Shown: in pieces, positions 1-7,870 of the stretch | Layout: every line of letters starts with the position of its first letter | Numbering within the stretch: position 1 is the stretch's first letter | NCBI GenBank assembly: GCA_964592425.1 | Contig: CAZQCG010000002.1 | Coordinates: forward strand, 149,736-213,735 | Direction of reading: 5' to 3' | From: Viridilinea sp964592425 | GTDB taxonomy: Bacteria > Chloroflexota > Chloroflexia > Chloroflexales > Chloroflexaceae | Length of the DNA stretch: 64,000 nt | Translations under genes and position numbers: made by a program | The notes under the pieces: model-generated | Database searches by the model: none | The model's input: the letters and a program-made list of their open reading frames with translations, nothing else | Told to the model about the DNA's origin: nothing

Positions 1-786
1 CCAGTGGTCATAGTCGACTCCATTCACGATGCCAAGGTAGTGCTCGCCCTTGCGCAAGAGAAATGGTGCAAAACCATCCGAGGCCGCGCCAAGGGTCTCG
101 CGGGCATAGTTAGGGCTGACGGTAGTAACAATGTCCGCATAGGCGATGCCACCTTTAAGGAAATTGATGCCGCCGAACTCCTCAAATTTATCGGTCGTAA
201 AGTTGCCCCATTGCAGACCAAGGTAGCCATAATCACCGGATGGAAAGCGGCCCTGGTGAGCCAGGTTGTGAATAGTCAGCACACTCGCCGCCCCACCAAG
301 CAGTGGGTCGTCCCAATGCCAGATCTTGAGATAGGCCGGGGCCAGGGCCGTCTGCCAATCATGGGCATGCACAATATCGGGGGCAAAGCCGAGGTCGCGG
401 CAAAGTTGCAGTGCAGCGCGGGTAAAGAAGCCGAAACGCCGTCCATTGTCGCCATAGTCACGAAACTCGGCATCGTTGTAGAGGCCGAAGCGCCCAAAAT
501 AGTAATCAAACTCGATCAGGTAGACCGGCATGCCGTCATAATCAAGCACATGGGCCGACCCCCACTCTTCACGGTCACCCATCCAGACGCCGATGGGGCT
601 GATCGCCGGACGCAACTCTGCCGAACCCAGGTTGAGCGAGGCATAACGCGGCAAGATGACGATCACCTCATGACCAGCTTTATGTAAAGCCCGGGCCAGG
701 CCGCCAACAACATCGGCCAGCCCACCGACCTTGGCAAAAGGAAAACACTCCGAAGCGAGCATAGCAATTTTCAGACGTGGCTTCAC
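1..786 (-). CDS. glgA: Glycogen (starch) synthase, N-terminal part, cut by the window edge
   Basis: Codes for the first 262 residues of a GT5-family glycogen synthase, which transfers glucose from ADP-glucose to growing alpha-1,4-glucan. The protein starts KPRLKIAMLASECFPFAKVG, so the ADP-glucose-binding K-x-G-G motif is present, followed by LADVVGGLARAL, HAHDWQTALAP and TIHNLAHQG, all typical of GlgA. The chosen start is GTG at 786-784 with GGAGAG about 8 bases upstream. The reading frame is open through base 1, so the C-terminal Rossmann domain lies outside the window. It is divergent from hypC. Confidence 0.93.
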   Translation of the reverse strand, partial: MKPRLKIAMLASECFPFAKVGGLADVVGGLARALHKAGHEVIVILPRYASLNLGSAELRPAISPIGVWMGDREEWGSAHVLDYDGMPVYLIEFDYYFGRFGLYNDAEFRDYGDNGRRFGFFTRAALQLCRDLGFAPDIVHAHDWQTALAPAYLKIWHWDDPLLGGAASVLTIHNLAHQGRFPSGDYGYLGLQWGNFTTDKFEEFGGINFLKGGIAYADIVTTVSPNYARETLGAASDGFAPFLLRKGEHYLGIVNGVDYDHW

Positions 787-1040
787 GGTGGCACTCTCTC
801 CAAACGGCAAAGCGGGGCTGGTGTAATGTGGAGCACCCATGCTCTGACAGATCCAACCATTCACACCAACCATAGTCTCTGCAAATAGTACCATGAAGCG
901 GCCCTACCTGTTGCAGCTTTTTTCTGCTTGAATGATCCAGCACATCAGTCAGACGCAACCAAACCAACCCATGCCCCATAAGCGTATCCCGCAGGGTATA
1001 ATTGAGCCAGCCTACGCGGTGCAAATGAAGGAGCAGCACG

Positions 1041-1304
1041 ATGTGCCTTGGTATTCCCGGCAAAGTGATCGCCATCAATGATGTCGGCGGTATTCTCATG
1101 GGCCAGGTAGACTTCGAGGGGATTGTTAAAGAGGTCTGCCTGGCCTATCTGCCGGAGATCCAGGTCGGCGATTATGCCATCGTCCACGTCGGTTTTGCAA
1201 TCACCCAACTTGATGAGGCTTCGGCCAGAGAGTCGCTGGCCCTCTTCCACGAGTTGGGGATGCTCGAAGAGGAACTAGGGCTGGGCGAGGAGTCCACGCC
1301 GTGA
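1041..1304 (+). CDS. hypC: HypC, [NiFe]-hydrogenase maturation chaperone
   Basis: An 87-residue HypC/HupF protein. It begins MCLGIPGKV, so the essential Cys2 is present. HypC works with HypD to carry the Fe(CN)2CO unit and deliver it to the hydrogenase large subunit in the cytoplasm. AAGGAG lies about 7 bases before the ATG. It is the first gene of a tightly packed hypC-hypD-hypE unit. No hypA, hypB, hypF or hydrogenase structural genes are in the window, so those must lie elsewhere. Confidence 0.96.
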   Translation: MCLGIPGKVIAINDVGGILMGQVDFEGIVKEVCLAYLPEIQVGDYAIVHVGFAITQLDEASARESLALFHELGMLEEELGLGEESTP

Positions 1305-2419
1305 AGTATCTCGACGAGTTTCGTGATCCTGAACTGGCCGGGCGGATGTTTGAAGAGATCCGCCGCATTACCACCCGCCCATGGGCGATTATGGAGGTCT
1401 GCGGTGGACAGACCCATTCGATCATTCGCAATGGCATCGATCAGTTACTGCCCCCTGCGATTGAACTGATCCACGGCCCCGGCTGCCCGGTCTGTGTGAC
1501 ACCGCTTGAGTTGATCGACAAGGCCCTGGCTATCGCCGCCCGCCCCGAGGTGAGCTTCTGCTCCTTCGGCGATATGTTGCGCGTACCGGGCAGCGGGCGC
1601 GATCTCTTTGGCGTGAAGAGCCAGGGTGGTGATGTGCGCATCGTCTACTCGCCCCTTGACGCGGTACGCCTGGCGCAACAGCGCCCTGAACGCGAGGTGG
1701 TCTTCTTCGGCATTGGCTTCGAGACGACGGCACCAGCTAATGCGATGGCCGTACTTCAGGCCGAACGGCTGGGCCTGCGCAACTTCTCAATGCTCGTCTC
1801 GCATGTGCTGGTGCCGCCGGCAATCAGCGCGATTATGGAAGCGCCCCGCCACCGCGTGCAAGCCTTTCTTGCCGCCGGTCACGTCTGCAGCGTGATGGGC
1901 ACCTGGCAGTACGGGCCACTGGTCGAACGCTACGGCGTGCCAATTGTCGTGACCGGCTTCGAGCCGCTTGATGTGCTGGAGGGCATCCGCCGCAGCGTCC
2001 TGCAGCTTGAGGCCGGACAGGCCGCCCTGGACAATGCTTATGCCCGCGCCGTGCAGCCCGAGGGCAATCAGGCTGCGCAGCAGGTACTCGCCCAGGTCTT
2101 TGAAGTCACTGACCGCACCTGGCGCGGGATCGGGCGTATTCCCGCCAGCGGCTGGCGCCTGCGCGAACGCTACCGCTTCTTCGATGCCGAAGATCGCTTT
2201 CAGGTCGGCCAGATCCAGACCGCCGAGTCCACCCTCTGCCGCAGTGGCGAGGTGCTCCAGGGTTTACTGAAGCCAACCCAGTGCCCGGCCTTCGGTAAAG
2301 AGTGTACGCCGCGCACGCCCCTCGGCGCAACTATGGTCTCGAGCGAGGGGGCCTGTGCGGCCTATTTCCAGTACGGACGTTTTGTACCCGCTGAGGCGGT
2401 GGGAGTCACCCATGAGTGA
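1301..2419 (+). CDS. hypD: HypD, [NiFe]-hydrogenase maturation iron-sulfur protein
   Basis: 372 residues, the usual HypD length. HypD carries a [4Fe-4S] cluster and is the scaffold where the Fe(CN)2CO centre is assembled with HypC. Conserved motifs include MEVCGGQTHSI near residue 32, HGPGCPVCVTP near 60, GFETTAP near 143 and the C-terminal ECTPRTPLGATMVSSEGACAA-type Cys segment. The start is GTG at 1301, inside a GTGA overlap with the hypC stop, which implies translational coupling. Confidence 0.97.
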   Translation: MKYLDEFRDPELAGRMFEEIRRITTRPWAIMEVCGGQTHSIIRNGIDQLLPPAIELIHGPGCPVCVTPLELIDKALAIAARPEVSFCSFGDMLRVPGSGRDLFGVKSQGGDVRIVYSPLDAVRLAQQRPEREVVFFGIGFETTAPANAMAVLQAERLGLRNFSMLVSHVLVPPAISAIMEAPRHRVQAFLAAGHVCSVMGTWQYGPLVERYGVPIVVTGFEPLDVLEGIRRSVLQLEAGQAALDNAYARAVQPEGNQAAQQVLAQVFEVTDRTWRGIGRIPASGWRLRERYRFFDAEDRFQVGQIQTAESTLCRSGEVLQGLLKPTQCPAFGKECTPRTPLGATMVSSEGACAAYFQYGRFVPAEAVGVTHE

Positions 2420-3470
2420 GCCACTTGATCCGACGGCCTGGGCCTGCCCACCGCCATTACGCGGCTACCCGGCCATTGTGATGGGCCACGGCGGTGGCGG
2501 CAAGCTCTCGGACGAACTGGTACAGCATCTCTTCTTGCCCACCTTTCGCAATCCCGCGCTTGAGCAACTGGGCGATGCCGCCGTGGTGGAAATAGGCGGC
2601 GCACGCCTCGCCCTCTCCACCGATGCCTTTGTCGTGCGCCCGCTCTTCTTCCCAGGCGGCAATATCGGCGACCTGGCCGTCAACGGCACGATCAACGACG
2701 TGGCGATGAGCGGGGCTCAGCCACTCTACCTGACGGCCAGTTTCATCCTTGAAGAGGGGCTGCCGATTGAACAACTGGCGATGATCGTCGCCACGATGGG
2801 CGAGGCAGCCCGCCGCGCCGGGGTCAGCCTGGTGACTGGTGATACCAAAGTGGTTGACCGTGGCCATGGCGATGGGGTCTTTATCAGTACGACAGGGCTG
2901 GGCCTGGTACCACCTGGGGTGAAGATCGGGCCAGAGCAGACCCGCCCGGGCGATGTGGTGATCGTCAGCGGCGAACTGGGCCTGCATGGGATTGCCATTC
3001 TCAGCGTGCGTGAAGGGTTAGAGTTTGGCGCACCGATCGTCTCTGACAGTGCCGCCCTGCATGGTATGGTCGCCTCGTTGATCACCGGTGGCTGCGCAGT
3101 GCATACCCTGCGTGACCCGACCCGCGGTGGGCTGGCCTCGACCCTGAATGAGATCGCCCGCGCTGCGCAGGTAGGCGTGCGCATCGAGGAACGGGCCATC
3201 CCGGTGCCCGTGGCTGTGCGGGCGGCCTGTGAACTGCTGGGCCTCGACCCGCTCTACGTAGCCAACGAGGGCAAACTGGTCGCCTTCGTGGCCCGTGAAG
3301 ACGCCGAACGGGCGCTGGAGCTACTCCGGGCGCACCCGCTCGGCACACGGGCAGCCATCATCGGCGAAGTCACCGCCGAGCATCCCGGTGTAGTCGTGGC
3401 CCGTACCGGCATCGGCGGAACTCGGGTCGTTGATCTTCAGATTGGCGAACAACTGCCGCGCATCTGCTGA
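2412..3470 (+). CDS. hypE: HypE, carbamoyl dehydratase for hydrogenase cyanide ligands
   Basis: 352 residues, a PurM-like protein. HypE accepts carbamoyl from HypF on its C-terminal Cys and dehydrates it with ATP to thiocyanate, the source of the CN ligands. Seen here are MGHGGGGKLSDEL near the N terminus, DPTRGGLASTLNEIA in the middle and the diagnostic C-terminal PRIC ending with the acceptor Cys. The ATG at 2412 overlaps the end of hypD by 8 bases. An upstream in-frame extension to 2355 lies wholly inside hypD and is unlikely. Confidence 0.96.
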   Translation: MSEPLDPTAWACPPPLRGYPAIVMGHGGGGKLSDELVQHLFLPTFRNPALEQLGDAAVVEIGGARLALSTDAFVVRPLFFPGGNIGDLAVNGTINDVAMSGAQPLYLTASFILEEGLPIEQLAMIVATMGEAARRAGVSLVTGDTKVVDRGHGDGVFISTTGLGLVPPGVKIGPEQTRPGDVVIVSGELGLHGIAILSVREGLEFGAPIVSDSAALHGMVASLITGGCAVHTLRDPTRGGLASTLNEIARAAQVGVRIEERAIPVPVAVRAACELLGLDPLYVANEGKLVAFVAREDAERALELLRAHPLGTRAAIIGEVTAEHPGVVVARTGIGGTRVVDLQIGEQLPRIC

Positions 3471-3477
3471 GCACGAT

Positions 3478-3506
3478 TTGCCAAAGCAGCCCGCATCGGG
3501 TATACT
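3478..3506 (+). promoter_or_regulatory. Sigma70-type promoter for the glutathione peroxidase gene
   Basis: TTGCCA at 3478-3483, a 17-base spacer and TATACT at 3501-3506, starting 8 bases after the hypE stop. It sits 53 bases before the downstream ATG at 3560. This suggests the peroxidase is transcribed apart from hypCDE. Confidence 0.7.
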
Positions 3507-3559
3507 AATGCACAGGAAATGCACAATATTTAGCCACCCAGTCCAAAGGAGTTCGCCCG

Positions 3560-4075
3560 ATGGGCACCTACGATTTTAGCGCGACCCTGCTTGACGGCAG
3601 CCCCAGGAACCTGGCCGACTACCGTGGCCAGGTGTTACTGGTGGTCAATGTTGCCAGCCAGTGTGGCTTTACCCCCCAGTACAGCGGCCTCGAAAGCCTC
3701 TACCGGCGCTATAAGGATGCTGGCCTGGTGATCCTTGGTTTTCCATGTAACCAGTTTGGCTTCCAGGAGCCGGGCAGCCCCGACGAGATTCAACAGTTCT
3801 GCAGTATGAACTACGGGGTCAGCTTCCCGATCTTTGCCAAGATCGATGTGAATGGCCCACAGTCACACCCGCTTTACGCCTACATGAAGGCCGAACAGCC
3901 GGGTTTTATGGGCAGCCAGTCGATTAAATGGAACTTCACCAAGTTCCTGATCGACCGCAATGGGCAGGTCGTACGCCGCTTCGCCCCCACCGACACCCCC
4001 GAACAGATCGAGGGTGAGCTTGTCGCCCTCCTTGAGCGTGAGGTGTCCACATCGTCCGGCGCACCGGGGCGCTGA
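3560..4075 (+). CDS. Glutathione peroxidase family thiol peroxidase
   Basis: 171 residues with the family features: VVNVASQCGFTPQY holding the peroxidatic Cys (about residue 36), ILGFPCNQFGFQEPG with the second Cys (about 64), and WNFTKFLIDRNGQVVRRFAP near 131. It reduces H2O2 or lipid hydroperoxides. Bacterial members with Cys rather than selenocysteine usually take electrons from thioredoxin. AAAGGAG lies about 8 bases before the ATG. It has its own promoter. No signal peptide, so cytoplasmic. Confidence 0.95.
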   Translation: MGTYDFSATLLDGSPRNLADYRGQVLLVVNVASQCGFTPQYSGLESLYRRYKDAGLVILGFPCNQFGFQEPGSPDEIQQFCSMNYGVSFPIFAKIDVNGPQSHPLYAYMKAEQPGFMGSQSIKWNFTKFLIDRNGQVVRRFAPTDTPEQIEGELVALLEREVSTSSGAPGR

Positions 4076-4170
4076 GCCACTATCTGCACACTCTTTTCCT
4101 GCCTCCACCATCCTGTGCTATAACAGAGAAGCAACATGGCGTTGCGTGAAGTTATGGAAGGATGGTCCTC

Positions 4171-5430
4171 ATGACACGCGTGGTGGTAATCGGGGGCGGC
4201 CCGGCCGGCGTGGAGGCGGCACGCGCCGCAGCCTCTCACGCCACAGTTACCCTGGTGAGCCTTGAGCCTGCCGGGACATGGCCCTACCTGGCAACCCAGA
4301 GCTGGCTCGCTGCTGTGGCTGATGGTGAACGTGATACGGCGCTGATTGCCGCTCGTGCGGCGAAAGCGGTCAGCGGTTGGCAGGCCCAGACAGCAGCCGA
4401 ACTGGCCACCCTCGAGGTCGAGGTACTCCAGGGCCGCGCCCGCCTTGGTGCGCCAGGTGAGGTGCTGGTGGAAGCAACGACCGACGAGGCACCTCGGACG
4501 CTCGCCGCCGATGCCGTGCTGGTCGCGACGGGTGCAGTGCCTGAACTGCCGTCCGGTCTCGCGAGTGATGGCGAGGCGATCCGCACCTATGCCCAGCTGG
4601 CGACACTGACTACCATCCCGGCCAGTGCGCTGGTCATTGGCGACGGGGCTGATGGCTTTGAAACATGCCAGATCCTCAGCCTGCTCGGGGCCACCGTAAC
4701 CTGGCTGGTTCCGGAAGAGGTCCCCCACAGCCATGTCGCCCCTGAAGTGGATGGCTATCTGACGCGCACCCTCGAGCGCCATGGTGTCCAGGTGGTACCC
4801 AGAGCAACGGTGCGTCGGCTTGCCCTCGGCACCCACGGCGTCACGGCCACCCTGGCCGATGGCACCCGTCACGGTGGCGAACTGGCCATAATCATGAGTG
4901 GACGTAAGCGCGACCTGAGCCTGGTCGGGCTAAGCAACGACCAGGCAGTGACCGACATCTACGGGCAGACGAGGCGCCGGGGCGTCTATCTGGTTGGTGA
5001 CGCCCTGGCCCCGCGCACGGCAAGTTGTGCAATGGCCGAGGCGCGCGCCGCCGCCCTGCACAGTGTCGGGCGATCGAGTGGGCCCGCCGAGACGCGCTAC
5101 CTTGTACAGAGCTTTATGCGCCGGCCACAGGTAGCCAGGTTGGGCAAACTTGCCACTGAAGGAGCCCACGGCAGTGTGACGGTGGCGATGGCCGAATGCC
5201 CAAGCGCCTATATCGAAGGGGTTGAGGAGGGCTTTCTCAACCTGGCCTGGGATCATGACGGGCGTATCGCTGGGGCCTTAGCGGTTGCCCCGCAGGCAGC
5301 AGCGATTCTTGCCCCGATCGCCATAGCTATGCGCCTGGGCATACGGCTCGAAAACCTGGCCGACAGCTTCGGGCCGCACCCCTCGCTCAGCGAGTTGGCG
5401 GCCCTGGCTGCACGTAAAGCCGGCTTGTAA
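4171..5430 (+). CDS. Pyridine nucleotide-disulfide oxidoreductase-like flavoprotein lacking the redox disulfide
   Basis: 419 residues with class I lipoamide dehydrogenase architecture: N-terminal FAD Rossmann motif VVVIGGGPAGVEAARAAA, a second nucleotide motif VIGDGADGFE near 165, the FAD motif YLVGDALAPRTASCAMAEA near 275, and a C-terminal dimerisation domain ending with HPSLSEL. The usual CxxxxC active site after the first beta strands is absent; that segment reads PAGTWPYLATQSW. The C-terminal catalytic His of the family also appears not to be in its normal HP-T setting except for the HPS triplet. Probably a flavin NAD(P)H oxidoreductase of unknown substrate. Start at 4171 is preferred to 4162 because GGAAGGA lies about 9 bases upstream. 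Confidence 0.8.
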   Translation: MTRVVVIGGGPAGVEAARAAASHATVTLVSLEPAGTWPYLATQSWLAAVADGERDTALIAARAAKAVSGWQAQTAAELATLEVEVLQGRARLGAPGEVLVEATTDEAPRTLAADAVLVATGAVPELPSGLASDGEAIRTYAQLATLTTIPASALVIGDGADGFETCQILSLLGATVTWLVPEEVPHSHVAPEVDGYLTRTLERHGVQVVPRATVRRLALGTHGVTATLADGTRHGGELAIIMSGRKRDLSLVGLSNDQAVTDIYGQTRRRGVYLVGDALAPRTASCAMAEARAAALHSVGRSSGPAETRYLVQSFMRRPQVARLGKLATEGAHGSVTVAMAECPSAYIEGVEEGFLNLAWDHDGRIAGALAVAPQAAAILAPIAIAMRLGIRLENLADSFGPHPSLSELAALAARKAGL

Positions 5431-5443
5431 GGCAAGTTGCCAG

Positions 5444-6412
5444 TTACGCCGCGCCGACAGCTGCCTTGATCTCATCAAGGGCGGCCTGCTCGGCGGGGCT
5501 GACTTCCTTGCGCCCGATGCCCATAAAGCCGCCCTCTTTCACCTCACGGGCTGCCGCTTCACTCGCCGCAACGATCAGGTCACGGTAGGCAGCGAGTTCA
5601 TCGGGGCTCACCCGACCCACGGCGGCGACCGCCTGTGCAAGAACGCCGAGTGTATCACTAAGGTCGGCCGCCGAGATCGCGGTAGCATGCTCGGCAAAGA
5701 GGGCCGCCAGCAGGCTGGTGAGCGGGGCGCTACTGCCAGCAGCACTGACCACCGCCACCGCCGCCGCCAATTCACGCTCGGTCTCACGGGTCTTGGAGGG
5801 TGAAGCGGCGATCACCCGTGAGGTAGCGGCAAGTGGGGCTGCCTGAACGATATGCCACTCATCGGCATTCAGCTGCCCCTTGATGGCCCGCACATCGTCG
5901 GCAGCCTTAAAGGCAGTCGCCACGATAGCAGCATTGTCGTCCTTACTCCGGTCGTAGCTGCGCGCCGCGTTCTTGACCTCCTTGACCAGGGTCGTGGTAT
6001 CCAGTTCCTTCTGGCGCACCTGGCTATTGAGGTAGCCCAGCACCATCGGGCCAACCATGCCCAACACCGGCACAATATTGAGCCCGGTCTGCTCTTTGAT
6101 CTGCCCAACGACCACGCGGGCATCGTCGCCGAGCAGGCGCTGAACCAGATCCGCACCACTCTCAGGCGAGAGACCATCGATAAAGCTGGTCAGGCTCCCG
6201 AGCACACCGGTATCGGCATCGTTGATCGCCTTCATCAGGGCCACCTGGCCCTCAGGGGTGGCCACAATCCGGGAAAGGCCGGTGGCGATCAGCGGCAGGA
6301 TAAACTCTGCACCCTTGACCACCTGCTCTTTGGGCAGGCCAAGCTTGGCAGCAGCCGACTCAACCATCTCAGGCGTAATCACCGCCTTGACCGGGCCGAG
6401 TAACTTTGACAT
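5444..6412 (-). CDS. DUF937-type protein of unknown function
   Basis: 322 residues, Ala-rich and mostly helical, with no signal peptide or membrane span. The N-terminal half (MSKLLGPVKAVITPEMVESA; then VLGSLTSFIDGL, LLGDDARVVVGQI and NIVPVLGMVGPMVLGYL) resembles DUF937 proteins, which are uncharacterised. The C-terminal half, with several Ala-rich helices, is not recognised. ATG at 6412 has AAAGGA about 10 bases upstream; the TTG at 6421 is adjacent to that site and is less likely. It lies 39 bases downstream of the DUF308 gene on the same strand, so they may form an operon. Confidence 0.7.
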   Translation of the reverse strand: MSKLLGPVKAVITPEMVESAAAKLGLPKEQVVKGAEFILPLIATGLSRIVATPEGQVALMKAINDADTGVLGSLTSFIDGLSPESGADLVQRLLGDDARVVVGQIKEQTGLNIVPVLGMVGPMVLGYLNSQVRQKELDTTTLVKEVKNAARSYDRSKDDNAAIVATAFKAADDVRAIKGQLNADEWHIVQAAPLAATSRVIAASPSKTRETERELAAAVAVVSAAGSSAPLTSLLAALFAEHATAISAADLSDTLGVLAQAVAAVGRVSPDELAAYRDLIVAASEAAAREVKEGGFMGIGRKEVSPAEQAALDEIKAAVGAA

Positions 6413-6451
6413 AGGGCACAAATCCTTTCACGAAACAGCGGCGCTAGAAAT

Positions 6452-6985
6452 TTAGCGCTGCACGAAGGCACCGGCAATCGTCAGAATACCGCCGGCAATC
6501 GCAATCGTACCAATCACAAAGGGCAGGGCAATCGCACCGGCAAGGGGCTCACCAAGCAAGATCAGACTGACAATGATCGTAAGCACACCAAGAACGGCCA
6601 TGCCCCAGCCACCCCCACGCACGGCCTGCACGATGCGGAGCGCACCATAGATCAGGCCAGTGATCCCAAGCATGATGACGAAAAAGGTCGGGATCAAAAC
6701 CATGCTCAGCAGCGGGCGGCTGAGTACCACCAGACCAGCCCAGATGCCGATCACCCCGTTGAGCAGCTTCCAGAACCACTGCTGGCGATCAACAACCAGA
6801 CTGATCAGATCCATCACCCCGGTCACAAGCCAGGTTGCCCCGATGTAGATGATAAGCCCGAAGGCACCAGTAACCGGGCGGGCAAGCATAAACACGCCCA
6901 GACCGATGTAGATGAGCCCCATCACAATGATCAGCCACTTCGGTAACGAGCCATGCTGGGGGGCCGGTGCTGCAGTCGCAGCCAT
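6452..6985 (-). CDS. DUF308/HdeD-family membrane protein
   Basis: 177 residues with about six hydrophobic membrane segments paired by short loops, starting after a polar N terminus with PKWLIIVMGLIYIGLGVFML. The repeated pattern G-x-x-x-hydrophobic followed by RP (MLARPVTGAFGL and VLSRPLLSMVL) is characteristic of HdeD-like DUF308 proteins. HdeD contributes to acid resistance in Escherichia coli; the function here is unknown. Start is ATG with GAAAGG upstream. Neighbours on the same strand (DUF937, DUF1269) are also membrane or stress-type proteins. Confidence 0.85.
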   Translation of the reverse strand: MAATAAPAPQHGSLPKWLIIVMGLIYIGLGVFMLARPVTGAFGLIIYIGATWLVTGVMDLISLVVDRQQWFWKLLNGVIGIWAGLVVLSRPLLSMVLIPTFFVIMLGITGLIYGALRIVQAVRGGGWGMAVLGVLTIIVSLILLGEPLAGAIALPFVIGTIAIAGGILTIAGAFVQR

Positions 6986-7128
6986 AGCTCTGCGCCTTTC
7001 GCTAAGCTAAATGGAACCACCATAATTTAAGGCGATCGGCGTAGAGCCACAGTACGCTGCGCCTACCTATACCGAAAGAAAGATCGACGTGGCCATATAT
7101 AGCACGATCAGGCAGGATGAGTGACAAC

Positions 7129-7161
7129 AACGTAGGGCCGGCAGCTTGTCGACCCTACGTT
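7129..7161 (-). terminator. Inverted repeat downstream of the DUF1269 gene
   Basis: AACGTAGGG at 7129-7137 pairs perfectly with CCCTACGTT at 7153-7161 around a 15-base loop. It begins 29 bases past the stop of the leftward DUF1269 gene. The T content beyond it on the minus strand is only moderate (TTGTTGTC), so terminator function is plausible but not certain. Confidence 0.5.
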
Positions 7162-7190
7162 CTTACCGACCATCCCGGACGAAACAGGTT

Positions 7191-7685
7191 CTACTCGTCG
7201 TCCTCAGCGAAAGCAGCGCGGAGCTGGGCCTCCTGCTCAGCCGACAGGTTCGAGGAGATGATCTCGGGACCCAGAGGCTTGAGTTCGGGGATGACGCGAT
7301 CGACGACCTCATTGCTCGAGAGCACGAACAGAGCCGAGGTACCCTCAGTTACCTGCTCACGCACCTTCTTGATGAATTCGTCGTTGATGCCATAGTCAGT
7401 GAAGGCCCCGGTGAGTGCGCCCATCGCCGCACCAATCGCCGCACCAAGGAAGGGCATCAGGAAGATCATGCCGAAGAGCATACCCCAGAAGGTGCCGCCC
7501 AGTGCCCCGGCTGCGACCGTCGGCATGCCCTGGCGCGTCTTCGGCTTCTTCTTGCCGGGCAGCCAGGTGACAATAGCCGCATCCTGGAGCTTGATCAACT
7601 CCTGCTTCTGCATCGCTACCAGCTTCTCGAGGGCCTGCTCGGCCCCATCCGGCGTGCTGAACTTGAGAACGGTCAGTGTACCCAT
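7191..7685 (-). CDS. DUF1269-family glycine-zipper membrane protein
   Basis: 164 residues. The N-terminal ~55 residues form an alpha/beta domain (MGTLTVLKFSTPDGAEQAL, then DAAIVTWLPGKKKPKTRQ). A Gly/Ala-rich hydrophobic segment (residues about 60-100, GALGGTFWGMLFGMIFLMP then GAAIGAAMGALTGA) and a C-terminal alpha/beta part (SALFVLSSNEVVDRVIPEL) follow. This is the DUF1269 layout. Function unknown. ATG at 7685 has AGGAG about 10 bases upstream; the frame stays open to 7874 but the extension is unlike the family. Transcribed alone and possibly ended by the hairpin at 7129-7161. Confidence 0.85.
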   Translation of the reverse strand: MGTLTVLKFSTPDGAEQALEKLVAMQKQELIKLQDAAIVTWLPGKKKPKTRQGMPTVAAGALGGTFWGMLFGMIFLMPFLGAAIGAAMGALTGAFTDYGINDEFIKKVREQVTEGTSALFVLSSNEVVDRVIPELKPLGPEIISSNLSAEQEAQLRAAFAEDDE

Positions 7686-7870
7686 TGAGATTCTACTCCT
7701 GCTAGTTGTATGGTCGATCTCTTCCAAAATGGTGACGATCCGATCATCCAGACCAGACGGCTGCGCTCCATTGCGCAAGCTGATACGACCAGTTCCACAC
7801 GGTGGTTTGTACGGAACCGCATCTATTATAGCTCTTTTCGTCCGATTATGTAGCTTTGGGGTGGCTCGGA

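Noticed and set aside
1041..3470. Complete hydrogenase operon
   Set aside because: Only hypC, hypD and hypE are present; the region to the left is glgA and to the right a peroxidase.
3880..4872. Minus-strand open frame of 330 codons
   Set aside because: Covers parts of two real plus-strand genes and has no domain.
5852..6403. Plus-strand open frame of 183 codons
   Set aside because: Shadow of the DUF937 gene; no ribosome-binding site.
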